In this document: positions 48,516 to 60,531 of the stretch, one piece after another
Layout: each line of letters starts with the position of its first letter
How positions within the stretch are numbered: the stretch's first letter is position 1
Source: Malachius bipustulatus
Lineage: Eukaryota; Arthropoda; Insecta; Coleoptera; Melyridae
Reading direction: 5' to 3'
Assembly: GCA_910589415.1 (NCBI GenBank)
Contig: OU342639.1
Span: forward strand, 18,422,268 to 18,486,267
DNA length: 64,000 nucleotides
The notes under the pieces: generated by a model
What the model saw: the letters and a program-made list of their open reading frames with translations, nothing else
The model's database searches: none
Told to the model about the DNA's origin: nothing
Position numbers and translations under genes: made by a program

Positions 48516-50182
48516 GATGAGGGCCAAAAATACAATATTTTATGAAATACTTTTTCCTTAGCATTATTATTATTGATGTCGGCTTCAAGATTCAAAGAGT
48601 TTTTTTTTACTAAAAAAAACGCAAACAAACTTTAGGTGACTAATTCAAAATTCCAAGAATCAATTTCTCAGGATTCGGCAAAAAAAGAATTCGATTGCCA
48701 GATTTTTATGCAATTTTTTTCCCGATATATTTTGAAAACAGTTTTCAAGTGTTTTAACTTAGTATAAAAATTTAAGCTGTCAAGCTGATTCAAAATTCCG
48801 AGTTTCTAAAATTTTCATGATCAATAAATAATTCTCATTTGTGGAAGAATTTTATTTATTCGGGACTCGAATTTTAAGAAAATTTGTTTATTTTGATTAA
48901 GTTTCATGTTAGGTATCTAAATTTAAATTTTTAGGTTAGAAAATATTTATAATTCTATAGAGAATTTTTTTTAGCTTACCACATATATTATAATTTAGAA
49001 AAATGTCCAGATATTCCTTATTTTTTCCTGTGCGTAATACATAAAGAATACATGGAATAAGATAGAGTTACGATCGTGATTAACACGAAAAATCATATTT
49101 ATAAGCCATCGCAATTTCAGCGCGAGATGGATGCTCTAAAATCTTAATAGAAAAATCTCCAAGGGCCTTAGAGTAATCCCTTAACTTATTAAAACTTAAG
49201 TTACGACAGTTTGTCGTGCTCCTGTCTCGACTCGAACTCGAAATGCTGCTCCAACTCTGCGGTCCTTTAGGTCTTCAACTCTTGCAAAGGAACACGGTCG
49301 TCGGCCAAAAGAGGCCAAAATTGCTTGTTTTGTGGTTAATAAAAAATTTAAAGTAGACCATTCATAGTTAAAAATAGAAACATCACTCTGTTGTCATAAT
49401 AATTTTATGAAGATACACTCTCATTTTTCGCTTTTATTTTCTATTCCACATGTTTTTATCAGTGATTTTTTTTAAAACTTAATTTATGAAGAAATAATGT
49501 TAAATCGAGAACCCTGAAACAAGAGTGATAAAGTGAGAATTAATTTCTCTGGATTCCACCGGCAGGAATAATAAAACGGACGCTCCTGTTGAGAAAGCCC
49601 TCCTCATCCTTACTTGCGGCTGGAAAACTCTTTCAAATTAACTCCCAGTATTTCAGCACAGCCGTCACTCTTTCAATATTCTTTCTTAGGCCCCAGAACG
49701 GATTAACAAGAACATGCAAATTTATATGAAAATACGATTGCAAAGTTTTACGCCAAAGTAATCTACCATTACATTGCTCCTGCTCTATATATATTATATG
49801 TATATAAGAATTCTTTTCTGTATTATTTTTTTTGGAACTCCTAAATTTAAATAAAAAAATTATATCTTTATTTATTTTTTAGGAAATGACAAGTTATATG
49901 AACAAAAATTTATTTTAAAAGCCTCATTTCAAAGTCATTTATGCCTTTGTATTAGGGAAAGTCTAGAAATATACAAGTGTGGAAAAAATTATAGCAACGT
50001 CTGAAATTTAAATTCGTCTTAAAGATCGAATATAAGATCAATAAGATCAATCATGCTTTTTTATTTCAAATACTATTTGAAGCCTCGTCCGAACTTCGAA
50101 TCAATTATAAACCAAAACTTTTTATGGAATTCAAAGGGTCGTAGTATTTTCTGTGCCTGATAACTAATTTATTGCACTATTG
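48516..50182. other. 1.7 kb non-coding stretch
   Basis: AT-rich with one GC-richer patch near 49215-49310. No gene or repeat recognised. Confidence 0.45.
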
Positions 50183-50890
50183 TATACAGGATATTCCTAA
50201 ATGTCAGGTACATACAAAATTACGTAATTTATTAGCTTATTTTGATGCCTAAAAGATCATGAAACATAGGTCTGCCAACCGCTTCGCTATCGATCTACAG
50301 GATGTTAAAATTTGAAGATTTTTCTTCTTTTTCTTTTTTTCTCATAGTTTCTCGAGGTTATTCAAACTTTAAACAAACAGTTGATCACAGAGTGTCATTC
50401 CAGATTTAATTTTCAACATGCAGGGCTATCTAAATTAATGGAAATGAAAAATTATAAACAAAAACCAGAGCCTGTTTAACCATTTAAAAAATTTCTTTTT
50501 TCTTGATAACGGTAGTAGATGCAAAAAAAAAACTATAGGAGACCAAACAGTTTCCAAATAAAACAGATCATTCACACTGTATTTAAGAATCTACCAGCGG
50601 CGATCGCAAAAACGTGCAGGGGGAAAAATGCAAGATTTTCACAACCATTTGTCATGCCCAATGAGTATTTGTCATGTAAGTCCTACAGCGTAATCTATTT
50701 TCCAAATATGAGCAAAATATCACAAAAGCAATGGGAGCTATAAAGAAAAAAATATTTTTTTTATTATTTCCAACACCCTGTAGATAGGTAAACAAGCGAT
50801 TGCGGACCTATGTATTTTTTAGATATAAAATAAGTATGAGAATTACATCCTTTCGTATATGTACATGGGATTTAGGAAAACTATGTATAC
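50183..50890. repeat. TIR element, ~710 bp
   Basis: Left TATACAGGATATTCCTAAAT and right ...TTTAGGAAAACTATGTATAC are imperfect inverted repeats of about 130 bp. They include 'cataggtc(t/c)gc', 'tcgct' and 'tctacagg(a/g)tgtt' on both sides. The interior holds a 74-codon frame with no domain. Confidence 0.75.
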
Positions 50891-52156
50891 AGGATGCTTA
50901 TGTATGTTATCTCAAGACTTTCAAATATATCAAAAACTTCCCATCGAATCAAAAACAGTGGGTAATAAAAGTTGTTTTTCTGGATGGAGGGCATCTAGTG
51001 ATCAAACTCGACAAACCTACCCCCTCCCCCCCTAGGGGTTTGGGACAGCGACTTTACAATTTTACAGGAGAACTCATGTTTTTTATTGCGGATTCGGATT
51101 CTACGAGTGAAAACACCAAGTAAATTGCTGCCTCCTTCTCTCTCCATGCAGGTGTTCTCTCTCCAAAATTTTAAATTTTGGTGAAGAACCCTTATTTTTA
51201 TGGTAGATTCGGATTTTATGGCTAAAAATACGTAGAATATAATTTTTATTAAACATTTTTTTTTCAGTTCATGTTTGAACATCAAGTTTTGGTTTAGGTT
51301 TGTGGACGATGTTCTTTCTTGTTTTGTAAGTTCCTCTAGACAGTTAGATAACTTTCTTAATTTCGTCAATAGCATCCAAATATTATGGCTACTGTAGAAT
51401 GTGAAGAAAATAATGCTATAAACTTTTAAGACTTGTTATGACGAGATTGAATAATCAATTTGACTTCTCTGTCATAGAAAACCAACACATACAAATATGA
51501 CAATACCATTCGATTCAAATCACCCAATTTCACACAAACTTTTTGCATATAATTAATTCAATGATACAGAGCTCTGTTACAATACCAAAACCGCTTTAAC
51601 AGAGAAATTTTCATTATGAATTTTGTCAATTTTCTATTATCAAATAAATATCAAATTTATAATCTTATCACTGAGAGTGCTTCAATGTAGAATCAATCTA
51701 GCATTGAGATTAAAAAAAACAATTATTCCAGTTAGTCAATTTTGCTATACACTCTCTCCAAGATAAGAATGAACAGCATTGGGATCTGGGAAACCGTGGG
51801 AGATACATGATCGATTAGGTTGGGAAAAAGTTTTGGAAACCTAAAGGACAATGCAATGGCAGAAAGAGATTTCAAAGATTATTTTTTGACTTTCAAAATA
51901 TTTTGGAAAAAACAAAACTTCCAATCTTAGTTTTTTTTTATTTATTAACGTTATTATTGAAGATTGGGAAGAAATTCATTGCCGTTATTGACCAGCTTTA
52001 TTTTTGAGATGTCCGTTTTTTTTATTTGACGATTCATATTTACAGGACCGGACTGATTTTTAACTAAGACCCAGGATTTTTTATTACAAAAATTGAAAAA
52101 TATATTTTAATTCTGAATTAAATGGTATGCCAAAGATGGTGGTTCAAACGTGTTTC
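50891..52156. other. Non-coding spacer
   Basis: Short opposing frames at 50800-51375 have no recognisable motif; a C-rich CCCCTCCCCCCCTAGGGG run lies within. Intronic DNA. Confidence 0.45.
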
Positions 52157-52343
52157 GGACTATAGCTATTGACACCATCAGTTTCATTTCACCTTAATAC
52201 GGATCTGTACTCCTATTAAACTTTTTAGGTCTTGTACTCGTATTACTCATTGTCAACACAATCCGACAAGCAAAAGAAATTTCATAAAAGTACAAATCCG
52301 TATTAAGGGGAAATTAAACTGACGTTGTCAATAGCTATAGTTC
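52157..52343. repeat. 187-bp hairpin
   Basis: Arms of about 55 bp: GGACTATAGCTATTGACACC ... 'ttaatacggatctgtact' and the inverse 'agtacaaatccgtattaa' ... 'gtcaatagctatagttc'. It ends ~95 bp before the host exon's acceptor, so this hairpin would form in the 3' part of the intron. Confidence 0.85.
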
Positions 52344-52437
52344 TAATAAGCAACCCTGTGTAACTCTATATTATAATATATGTATAATATCATAAGTGGT
52401 CAATATTTAGATAAGTAATTTGTTTGTTGATTTTCAG

Positions 52438-52544
52438 GGCAAGGTCTACAGCCGGGCTTTTCAAGGCCGCTAGCAAATCTAACTGTCGCCCTGGGGAGAG
52501 AAGCAACATTTCAGTGCCATGTACATAACTTGGGAGGATATCGA
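52438..52544 (+). CDS. Exon of a DIP/lachesin-like immunoglobulin cell-surface gene
   Basis: Internal exon between a TTGTTTGTTGATTTTCAG acceptor and a GTAAGT donor. It enters in phase 1 (first two bases complete a split codon) and ends in phase 0. It encodes QGLQPGFSRPLANLTVALGR followed by EATFQCHVHNLGGYR. This is the start of the first Ig domain: the A strand with 'P..N.TV..GR', the B strand with the first disulfide cysteine in F-x-C, and 'NLGGYR' leading to the C strand, whose conserved tryptophan must lie in the next exon. The pattern matches insect DIP (defective proboscis extension response-interacting) proteins and their lachesin relatives. These are GPI-anchored or membrane-tethered neuronal adhesion receptors with three Ig domains that pair with Dpr proteins to specify synaptic partners. 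Flanking exons are not in the window, as expected for this family's very large introns. Which family member it is cannot be decided from 35 residues. Confidence 0.9.
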
Positions 52545-54510
52545 GTAAGTAATGCATTATTAATAGCTTCATTTTAATGTAATATAAGAACAGAAGTCAC
52601 ATAAAAGCCCAAGCAACATCAGCGTAACTGCTGAGTGCACGAGCAACAGTCGCGCTGGCCCTAGTCCTTGTCTTATCATGTTTTATAAGCTCCAGATGTA
52701 TTCAGTTGAAATTGTAGGGCGAGAGCTTCTCGAATCCTCCATGTATATTCATTCAAATATTCGTTTATTTATTTATGTAATTTTGACTTATTTACATGCA
52801 ATCTGCGTATAATATTTTCTCGACGCGATTTAGCATACAAAGTTGATTATTCTGAAACTGAGTTTGATGCCATTTTTACACTTTAATATCTTTTTATATT
52901 GCTGCTGAACGTAGTGCACGTCTAGCGGGGACTTTCAGCTTTGAATTTTCATATAATATAAAAATATTTTTGCTATGATTCTTCCTCGATTGTAACTATC
53001 ACAAAGGTTTTATGAGGAAACCAAATACTTCGAACTTAACAAACTAGAATTTATACAGCACCTTTAACTAGTAAAAGGCCAGTAAAACACTATCGAGATC
53101 ATAATATATCAGGATCGTATCAGGTTGCGGTTACGGTCTTGAACAACGGTTATGGGAAGCAGGCAAGGAATCAAAAGGGACGTAAAGTAACTGCAGGGCG
53201 AATAATATAAATTAAACGCTTTTTTATTTCCATCAGTAGATCTAAATTGTATTGAAGATTTATTTACAACTTATTCCAATAAAACTGTATGTATGACTTT
53301 CTTATTTTCACTAACCATGCAAATACATGTATAATGGTGCAAGTAGAGTGCAAATAGGAGCATAGAGTATCCAGCAACAGGTATGAGAGCGCTTCAAGTA
53401 TTAATATAAGAGCTCTGAACTGAAGCACCCTCGAGAAGTAGGTGTTTATTATAGTGGTGGTGGTATCATAGAAATCCAACTCGACAAACTTAATTCTGCT
53501 GTTAATTTTTGACGAAAGAATTTTAATTAATGTGGGATTAGAAGGAGAATTTATTGTAATTCTATAGCAAGTGGTTAGATGAGAAGATCATGGGAAACTC
53601 TGAAAAGTTTACATCTTCCCGTAATAAGGGTAACATTATTATATCAATATACAACGGGTAAACACCCTTATCGATAAAGAATAACACAGAACAGCAGTTC
53701 GATTGATGTAATAATATTACACGTATAATAAATAGCCTAAAAGCGCCACAAACTTTGGATCATTTATAATATACACAGCTGCAGGATACGAGTGGAGGTC
53801 CTCGTCCTGTGTCTGGTCCTTGCTTTAGAACTCGTGACCGATGGATCGAGCTCCCATTTCCTGCCCCATCCCCTATTGCCCCTGGCCAACCCTTTGCCTC
53901 GTATCTAGCTTCCAACCCTCGTAAGGCTTACGTACTTCCTGGGATACACTTCCAAAACTACTTATGGAATTCATTTGGGTTATTAAAAATTATGTTAATA
54001 AAGAAATCGGTAGAGACGGAGCCGTAAATTTATTCAATAATTTTTCTTTCGGTTTCAATCTTCATTACGCTACAAAAAAATTATTTTCCCTCTCGTGTAT
54101 TATGGGAATTCCAAAGCAACCCCTACTATTATGAGCATTCCGGATCTCTTCCCTATTGCCATAAGGTTTCTACACCTCCCCATACCGAGCCGGTATTTTT
54201 AAAGATAACATTCCCGCTTTTTCATGAAAATTCGAACACGTATTCACAATATTTTAATATAATCTGCTTCCTGTTATAAAAATTCTAAAGCCTCTTCCAT
54301 TATTATAATTGGAATCGAGAATTGTAATCCGTTGACGTAGATAATAATAATCAAAATGCCCCTTCATTCTTACACCTTCCTTCAATTATAGTGTGCTTAT
54401 AGAGAACCGAACTCGTAAAATTTATAACATTATCACAAATTATTGTAACCTTGATCCTCAGATGGTATACTTATCATTTATTTACAAAAACTGAAATTAT
54501 TATTTATTTT
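52545..54510 (+). other. Downstream intron of the Ig gene
   Basis: No further Ig exon (no tryptophan-bearing C strand or D-x-G-x-Y-x-C block) is visible. 53770-53960 is GC-richer and open, but has no domain. The rest is AT-rich. Confidence 0.5.
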
Positions 54511-54955
54511 ATACAGGGTCTCCGGTAAGTACCTCCTAATTTCGCTGGAACATACAGGGGAGGTTAAAATAAACGTAGTCTGTCTTTAATAAAGTGTCCC
54601 TAAACGGAGATACAGGGCAACCCAATGATTTACTTTTTTGTATCTAACTTTTTAACCATCCTATTTAATTCAATGTAGTTTTAATGTTTGATAGGGGTCA
54701 TAAAGAGTCATTAAGCCATAGCAGAGTGGATGTTTGATTGTTTGACGTCGACAGGGAAGTCAGGAACGGACTTACCACCACACTCGTTGTGTCGAAGTTT
54801 TGACAGGTGTCATTTTACAGAGCTGAAACCTAATTTTTCAGATACACGACATCTTTAAAAAAGGTACCTTTAATTTATTTTGATAAAACTGGCGGTTGTC
54901 GAGATACACAGTTGATAAGATGAATTAGGTTTGAGTATAGCTAGTAACCAAATAA
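54511..54955 (+). repeat. One-ended repeat with ATACAGGGTCTCC start
   Basis: Begins ATACAGGGTCTCCGGTAAG. Two more internal ACAGGG-type blocks follow at ~54555 and ~54611 ('gagatacagggcaaccc'). The matching right end is absent; the retrotransposon tail begins immediately after. Confidence 0.5.
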
Positions 54956-55141
54956 TAAAGTTAAAGTTAAAGTTAAAGTTTATTTTACACCAATTAACAA
55001 GGATGATAACATAATATGTTAAGCATCTGCGTTTTTGGCAGGTCAAAAATTTACATTACTTAATCAATATAACAAATAGACAATATAATTGGTCAATTTC
55101 ACAATAGTAAACATAAATAATCCAGAACACAATTTCGAAAT

Positions 55142-55846
55142 TTACAAAAAACAATAAAAGAAAACAATCACTGTATGTAGACATGTGCTCATAACATAGC
55201 CTACACAGTATGATCGACATAACGACCAAGTTGACTTTATTTTTCTCAGAAGTGCATGTTCTTGAAAAGGGTTATGTACGTCTGCATGGGTGCGCAGCTC
55301 CCCAACCGATTTCCTCACATATAAACATGTTTCATAAATATACAGGGACGGCAAGGTAAGAATCCCAAGGGACCTGAAGTGCAACCTGCAATGATCCCTC
55401 GATCCCTTCCCAAGCATAATACGAACAGCCCTCTTCTGCACGGCAAAAGCCCTCATTGACCCTGATGATCCCCCCCAAAGCAAAACTGCATATGTTAGGT
55501 GAGACTGCACCAAAGCATAGTATGCCATCAACAGGGTATCCAAGCTCACAAGTGGGACCAAACATCTGAGAACATAAATACCCCTAGAGACCCTCGCACA
55601 CACGGAATCTACATGCGCAGACCACGTTAGACGCTGATCAATTCTAATGCCTAACAGACAAATAGAATCCTGAGTGGGAACATTTCTATCAGTGGCTAGA
55701 GTAATTCTTTGCGTCTTGTCACAATTTAAGGACATTTTATTACGGACAAACCAGTTCGAAGCCTGATCAACCGCTCTATTAACATTCTCTCTAGCCCTCT
55801 CGGCGCTTCGGTGACTGCTATAAAAAGTCGTATCATCAGCGAACAT
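55142..55846 (-). pseudogene. RT palm motif C and C-terminal part
   Basis: Opens at MFADDTTFYSSHRSAERARE, the catalytic motif C (FADD at 55832-55843). It continues through the thumb (KTQRITLATDRN; LGIRIDQRLTWSAHVDSVCA) and a 'YALVQSHLTYAVLLWGGSS' block typical of Jockey/CR1-like ORF2, ending at a stop at 55142. The frame differs by one base from the upstream RT half, so a frameshift lies near 55895-55910, where LYINDLPSNVKGATS is read only after the shift. Confidence 0.9.
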
Positions 55847-55884
55847 TATAGAGGTTGCTCCCTTAACATTACTTGGTAGATCAT

Positions 55885-57360
55885 TTATGTATAATATAAA
55901 AAGGAGAGGGCGCCAAGAATCGATCCCTGTGGCACACCATGCAACTGCGGCAAGACGTCCGACTTCTCCTTATTGAGACACACACACTGCCTCCTTCCCT
56001 CAAGATAAGACCGCATCAAATCAAGGCAAACACCCCTAATTCCATAGGCTTCCAGCTTATGCAGCAGGACGGAATGCGATACACAGTCGAACGCCTTCGT
56101 GAGGTCGCAGAGAGCCACCTCCGTACGGCGTCTAGAACCAAAGCCGTCAATCGCATCCCCCACAAGTCTCAACACCGCCTGGACCGTCGAAGATCCACTC
56201 CTGAATCCGTGCTGTTCAGGACCCAATATCTTGTTACGGTCAATAAAACCAAGTAAGCGGTTTTTTATAACCATCTCAAAAATTTTGGTTATCACGGACA
56301 AAATAGCAATCGGTCTGAAATTTCCGACATCATTCAAGCTGCCTTTCTTGTGAACAGGCACAATCTTGCTAACCTTGAGACAGTCAGGAAATACACCAGA
56401 GGTGATACACCTATTTATTATATCAGTCAATGGAATAGATATCTCTTTGCTTACAAACTTGATCATTTTAGCATTCATACCATAGCAATCAAAACCGTTC
56501 TTACTTTTAAGATCTCGAATGTTTCCCAAAATTTCCGGAACTGTTACAGGACCAAGAAAAATAGAAGCAGGGCTCCTCCGTATCAGGTCTGATGTATCTG
56601 TGTTATGTGAATTGGTGTTCGGTAAGCTGCTCAGTATTTTTCCAGCTATTCCACAGAAATACGAGTTAAAATCATTAGCCGATAAATGTGTTTTATTTAA
56701 TGTTTGAGTTTTCTTAGAGTTCCTCTATCCGTTTATTAATTTCCAACAACTTTTCTACTTATTGTCAGAGTTCGAAATGTAACCACTATATGCAGCCCTC
56801 TTTGCCATTACAATATGTCTACGATATGCACTCCTATATGATCTATATAATTGCCAACCATCAGGATTTTTACTAACAATGCACACTAACTTCAAGGCCC
56901 CCATAATGTCACGCATACTTCTGAGTTCATCAGTAAACCACTTAATAGGTAGCCTCCCATCTGTAGACACTTTCATAGTCTTAACAACATCACACTCACA
57001 CATAAAAGTCATTAGGATATTCAAAAATTTATCAGCCGCACCATTACAGCTCATACTCTCCAGCCCCATGTGTTCCCACTCGAGAGCAGAGAGTTTTTCC
57101 CTAAACCTCTTAAGGCCTGCCATAGATATCACGCTTCTGAACTCACACTCTCCCCGCACAAGCATACTATGACCACATATCTGAATCATCTGAGCAGCAT
57201 GATCAGATATCCCTGCTTCATATATAGTTGCATTACACAAGTCATTATCAAAGTTGATATAAATATTATCTAGCCTTGACGACGAAGTCGGTGTCGTCAT
57301 GGTAACAAATAAGCCATAGTAACAAAGCCCAATTTGCCTTAAGGCAGCCTTAGGCAACAT
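55885..57360 (-). pseudogene. Endonuclease C-terminus plus RT fingers and palm
   Basis: One minus-strand frame interrupted by only two stops, at 56755-56757 and 56725-56727. From the 5' end: TSSSRLDNIYINF and ISDHAAQ, the last catalytic block (SDH) of APE-type endonucleases, then a ~130-residue linker. The RT fingers follow (VSKIVPVHKKGSLNDVGNFR; LGPEQHGFRSGSSTVQAVLR), then palm motif A (ALCDLTKAFDCVSHSVLL) and motif B (LHGVPQGSILGALSF) before the frameshift. The endonuclease would nick the target and the RT copy the element RNA. Few lesions over 2.2 kb indicate a young insertion in this intron. Confidence 0.9.
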
Positions 57361-57507
57361 CGTGCAACCTGGCGGTATAAATCATAAGCTATAGTCGCAT
57401 TTTAGGGATTAATGTTATCATTGTTATCACATTAATGGAATCATTGTTATTTTAGGGATTAGTTAAGAAAAATTAAGGAAAATCGGTTTTCAAGAAAATT
57501 GATGTAA
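57361..57507. other. Short spacer
   Basis: Simple-sequence-like 'atcattgttatcacattaatgg'. No feature. Confidence 0.4.
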
Positions 57508-58157
57508 TAGGCCAGTAGAATGGTATTTTGAGTTTGCGTTATCATGCACAAATTTTGTACTATACTAAATTCGATAGAGGATCATTAAGAAATGTTAAAT
57601 CCAAATTTGCAGCACCGTGCGATTTTTTTTTACCGAGTTATGCAGAAAAGCGTTTTTTATTTTATTTTCACGAATATCTCGGCTTCTATCTATCGCACAT
57701 AAGTAAACGACATATCATTCTCTTCGTTATAGAATTATCTACATTTTTTATACAAATATTATTTTTGTTACACTGATGATAAAAATAATATTGAGGTTTA
57801 AAGTTAAAAATTTGTCTTTTGAATAAGGTTTTTTGCAAATTACTTATTTTTTCTGCATTTTACCGCTGGAAAGCCCAAGTAGTTTTTTGAAGAACAGTCA
57901 ATTACCTGTGCACTGGTAGGTCAATCTTGAAAATCCAATAATCCAGTCTCCGGCAATCTACGCGCAAACATGTGCATGTCGGTGATGTACAATTTTGAAT
58001 TAACGAATACATTCGTCAACGACTCGAAAACTCGCATGAAAAATTGAGCATTTGTTATAATTTACATTCAATGTGCAACCTTTCTACGTTTATTGTTCAT
58101 AAATATTCAATATTTTAAATTGCAAAACACACAAGTTAATAATCTTTATGCAACAAG

Positions 58158-58256
58158 TGTATAAAGTGGTACTTTTTTTCACGACTGGGAAGTTTGACCG
58201 CATGAGCCGCAGGCGAATGCGGCAATCCCAGAAGTGAAAAAAAGGCACTTTATGCA
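58158..58256. repeat. 99-bp palindrome inside the 3-kb element
   Basis: Arms are TGTATAAAGTGGTACTTTTT...CTGGGAAGTTTGACCGCAT and the inverse AATGCGGCAATCCCAGAAGTG...GGCACTTTATGCATA. The motif ATAAAGTGC/GCACTTTAT recurs at 58867 and, as AAGTGCATTTTATG, at 58927. An inverted partner of 'ttatctacgagtga' (58273) lies at 58940. Confidence 0.75.
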
Positions 58257-59106
58257 TATATTGCATACAAAATTTTATCTACGAGTGACTTAAATTAGAA
58301 CGGAAAGTTATTATTATAAAAAAAAAACTTTCCAATGCATTCATATCTTATGTAAGTGTTTCTTTGAAGCTTTTAACGCTTTTTTCATCACGTCAGTTCA
58401 TAAAGGTGACATATTGCTTAATATACGCTTCTTTAGATTTTTGAGGTAGGTACCTAACAGATTTTGTGCAGCCATATTTGATTGAAAAATAATTTATTCT
58501 GGGGTAGAAGATAGAATAATTTCATTCATTGAATCATCTACAATGGTATCCATTTTAGGTATAATTAAACGACACAAAACACAAAATATTAATTGTACAT
58601 AGATCTGGCGCTCTGCTAATAAACTACGACGTTTCTCTAGTATAGGTGAATGGTGTCAACAAGCCGAGCACGGAGAAACACAAAACACAAAAGTATTAGG
58701 AGCGGTTGGCGTCGGGATGCAATAATGTAATCCAGCGATCAGCGTCTCGTGTATCAGCGATCGCCGAATCGAGCCGCTCCGCTGACTAGAACTTGTACTG
58801 TACTTGGTTCGTCGCTTCGTCGTGTAGTAACTTGTCAGATTTAGCGTTAAATAATGAACCGCTATGGCACTTTATTTCACTCTTCAAGATAATCATACAT
58901 TTTATGAACTAAGAAACGTCTAAAAAAGTGCATTTTATGAATCACTCGTAGATAAATAACTATTATTTTGAATAATTTCTTTATTGCATGCTTAGTTGCT
59001 AAATTTGAAGTAAAAAACATATGAGTGTATTTTTTTTTAAGAAAAATCAAGTAATAATCAGTCAAACAAAGTACAAAGTGCTTTTACAAGAGTCAAGATT
59101 ATAATT
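58257..59106. other. Interior of the 3-kb element, non-coding
   Basis: AT-rich apart from 58660-58850, which is GC-richer (GGAGCGGTTGGCGTCGGG, CAGCGATCGCCGAATCGAGCC). It could be a promoter or 3' flank. No second gene was found. Confidence 0.4.
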
Positions 59107-59672
59107 TTATTTTTTTCTAGCACGTTTCGATGGGCCAGGCTCTTCCTCATTTTCTTTGTTTACTATTCCACAATAAATTTTGTCTGAATTCTTAGCTCGG
59201 CTATAATAGCGAGGCAGGGAAGCCGTGGTTAGCAAATACATGTCTTCATCATCGCTGCTGTCGTCAGTTATTTCCGCGACGTTTAAACAGCTTTGACCTG
59301 AGCAGTTTTTGCAAACTGCAGAGCATCAGTCCTGCTTTTCTGCAGCCACAAGCTGCCCCGCATGCACAATCTTTTGTGCATGCACAGGAAATAACCTTGA
59401 GATGTGAAGATGGAATTGGATCTTTAGTGCTCATTACGGGTTCTAATCCACATTTATGTCTCTTCCAGCCCCAGGTTTCCGCTTCCAAGATATTGCCAAG
59501 CCATGCTTGGATTTGGTAACAAGTTCGAAATGAATGCTGCTTAGCAGCTCACTCTGATGGTGGTAAAGAAGTAAGATCCGATTTTGTCTTTTGTCCCATG
59601 CGGGAGAAAAAGTTGAAACGAAATTCGTCGTAAGATTTTTCGTTGTTTCGGCCATAGAGAGCGATAAAGACT
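59107..59672 (-). pseudogene. Decayed CXC-like cysteine-rich protein gene (element cargo)
   Basis: The minus frame reads FIALYGRNNEKSYDEFRFNF, then SDLTSLPPSE, a TGA at 59549-59551, HSFRTCYQIQAWLGN and TWGWKRHKCGLEPVMS. It continues with the cysteine cluster ISCACTKDCACGAACGCRKA up to LMLCS. A one-base shift near 59315 moves to a frame reading CKNCSGQSCLNVAEITDD, an acidic tail and a basic end (GPSKRARKK) before the stop at 59107. The block order, ALYG..., LPP(S/T), H-S-x-R...YQ-x-Q-x-W, W-G-W, then C-x-C...C-x-C...CK...C-x-x-C...C-x-G-x-x-C, resembles repetitive uncharacterised invertebrate proteins with a Tesmin/TSO1 CXC-like region. CXC regions bind DNA through zinc. With one stop and one shift this copy is inactive unless RNA is edited or frameshifted. 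Confidence 0.7.
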
Positions 59673-60531
59673 TATTTTCCTGTTGACGCAATCAGTTCGT
59701 GGTTCGGCTTTTTTGATTTAAAATATTACAACATTTGTTGCAGATGATTTTTTCTGGTTTAAGAGTAGAACTCAGTTTTTTCTGACCCTTTTCCAAGTTT
59801 TTGAGACAACCATTGGTGACGTGTTTTCCGAGTTAATATATAAATTGACTGTTTATAATTAGTCACGGTGACTAGAAGTTTTCACGCAACTAAGAACGCA
59901 CGTGATAGCGCCGGGAAAACATACACTGACAGATCCCAATATCTCACACAAAACTCACTTTAATGAATAAAATAGATACACACTACAATTCCACTCACAA
60001 AAGATAAAAAGATCAACGAAAAAAAAAAAACGGATAAAATACCAATTTTCGACATGCACAACTTCTCAGGTGGATTACCAGAGACTCGTTTATCGGATTT
60101 TCATGATTGACCAATTAGCGTAACGGTAATTGACTGTTCTTCAAAAAACTACTAGGGTTTTCCAGCGTTAAAATGCAAAAAAAATAAGTAATTTGCAAAA
60201 AACCTTATTCGAAAGACAATTTTCTAACTTTAAACCTCAATATTGTTTTTATTATCAGTGTAACAAAAATAATATTTGTATAAAAAATATAGGTAATTCC
60301 ATAACGAAGAGAATGATATGTCATTTGCTTATGTGCGATAGATAAGAACCGAGATATTCGTAAAAATAAAAAAATAAACGTTTTTTGACATAGCTTGGTA
60401 AACAAAAATCACACGGTGCTGCAAATTTGGATTTAACATCTCTTAAGGGTCCTCTATCGAATTTTGTATAGTATAGAATTTGTGCATGGTAACGCAAACT
60501 GAGGACATTTTTGAGGACGATTCTACTGGCC

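Larger units (their letters stand above)
54956..57360 (-). mobile_element. 5'-truncated APE/RT non-LTR retrotransposon, nearly intact
   Basis: Minus-strand element with the end of an apurinic-type endonuclease, an RT, a C-terminal region, a short 3' UTR and an (AAAGTT)n tail at 54956-54982 (AACTTT on the sense strand). It is truncated at ~57360 within the endonuclease. Confidence 0.9.
57510..60531. mobile_element. 3.0 kb element with ~490-bp inverted arms and a CXC-type gene
   Basis: The left end is TA|GGCCAGTAGAATGG and the right end ATTCTACTGGCC|TA, consistent with a TA target duplication. The left arm (57510-57995) and right arm (60040-60531) pair along their length: 'gcaaatttggatttaacat', 'tatcgcacataagt', 'gtttgcgttaccatgcaca'-type blocks, 'gaacagtcaattacc' and 'tgtgcatgtcg'. 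The ~2 kb between them holds a decayed minus-strand gene for a cysteine-rich protein plus smaller palindromes. No DDE transposase was recognised, so mobility would depend on another element. Arm length and cargo distinguish it from the purely palindromic foldbacks in the same window. Confidence 0.82.

Noticed and set aside
55939..57273. Several plus-strand frames
   Set aside because: Antisense of the endonuclease/RT frame.
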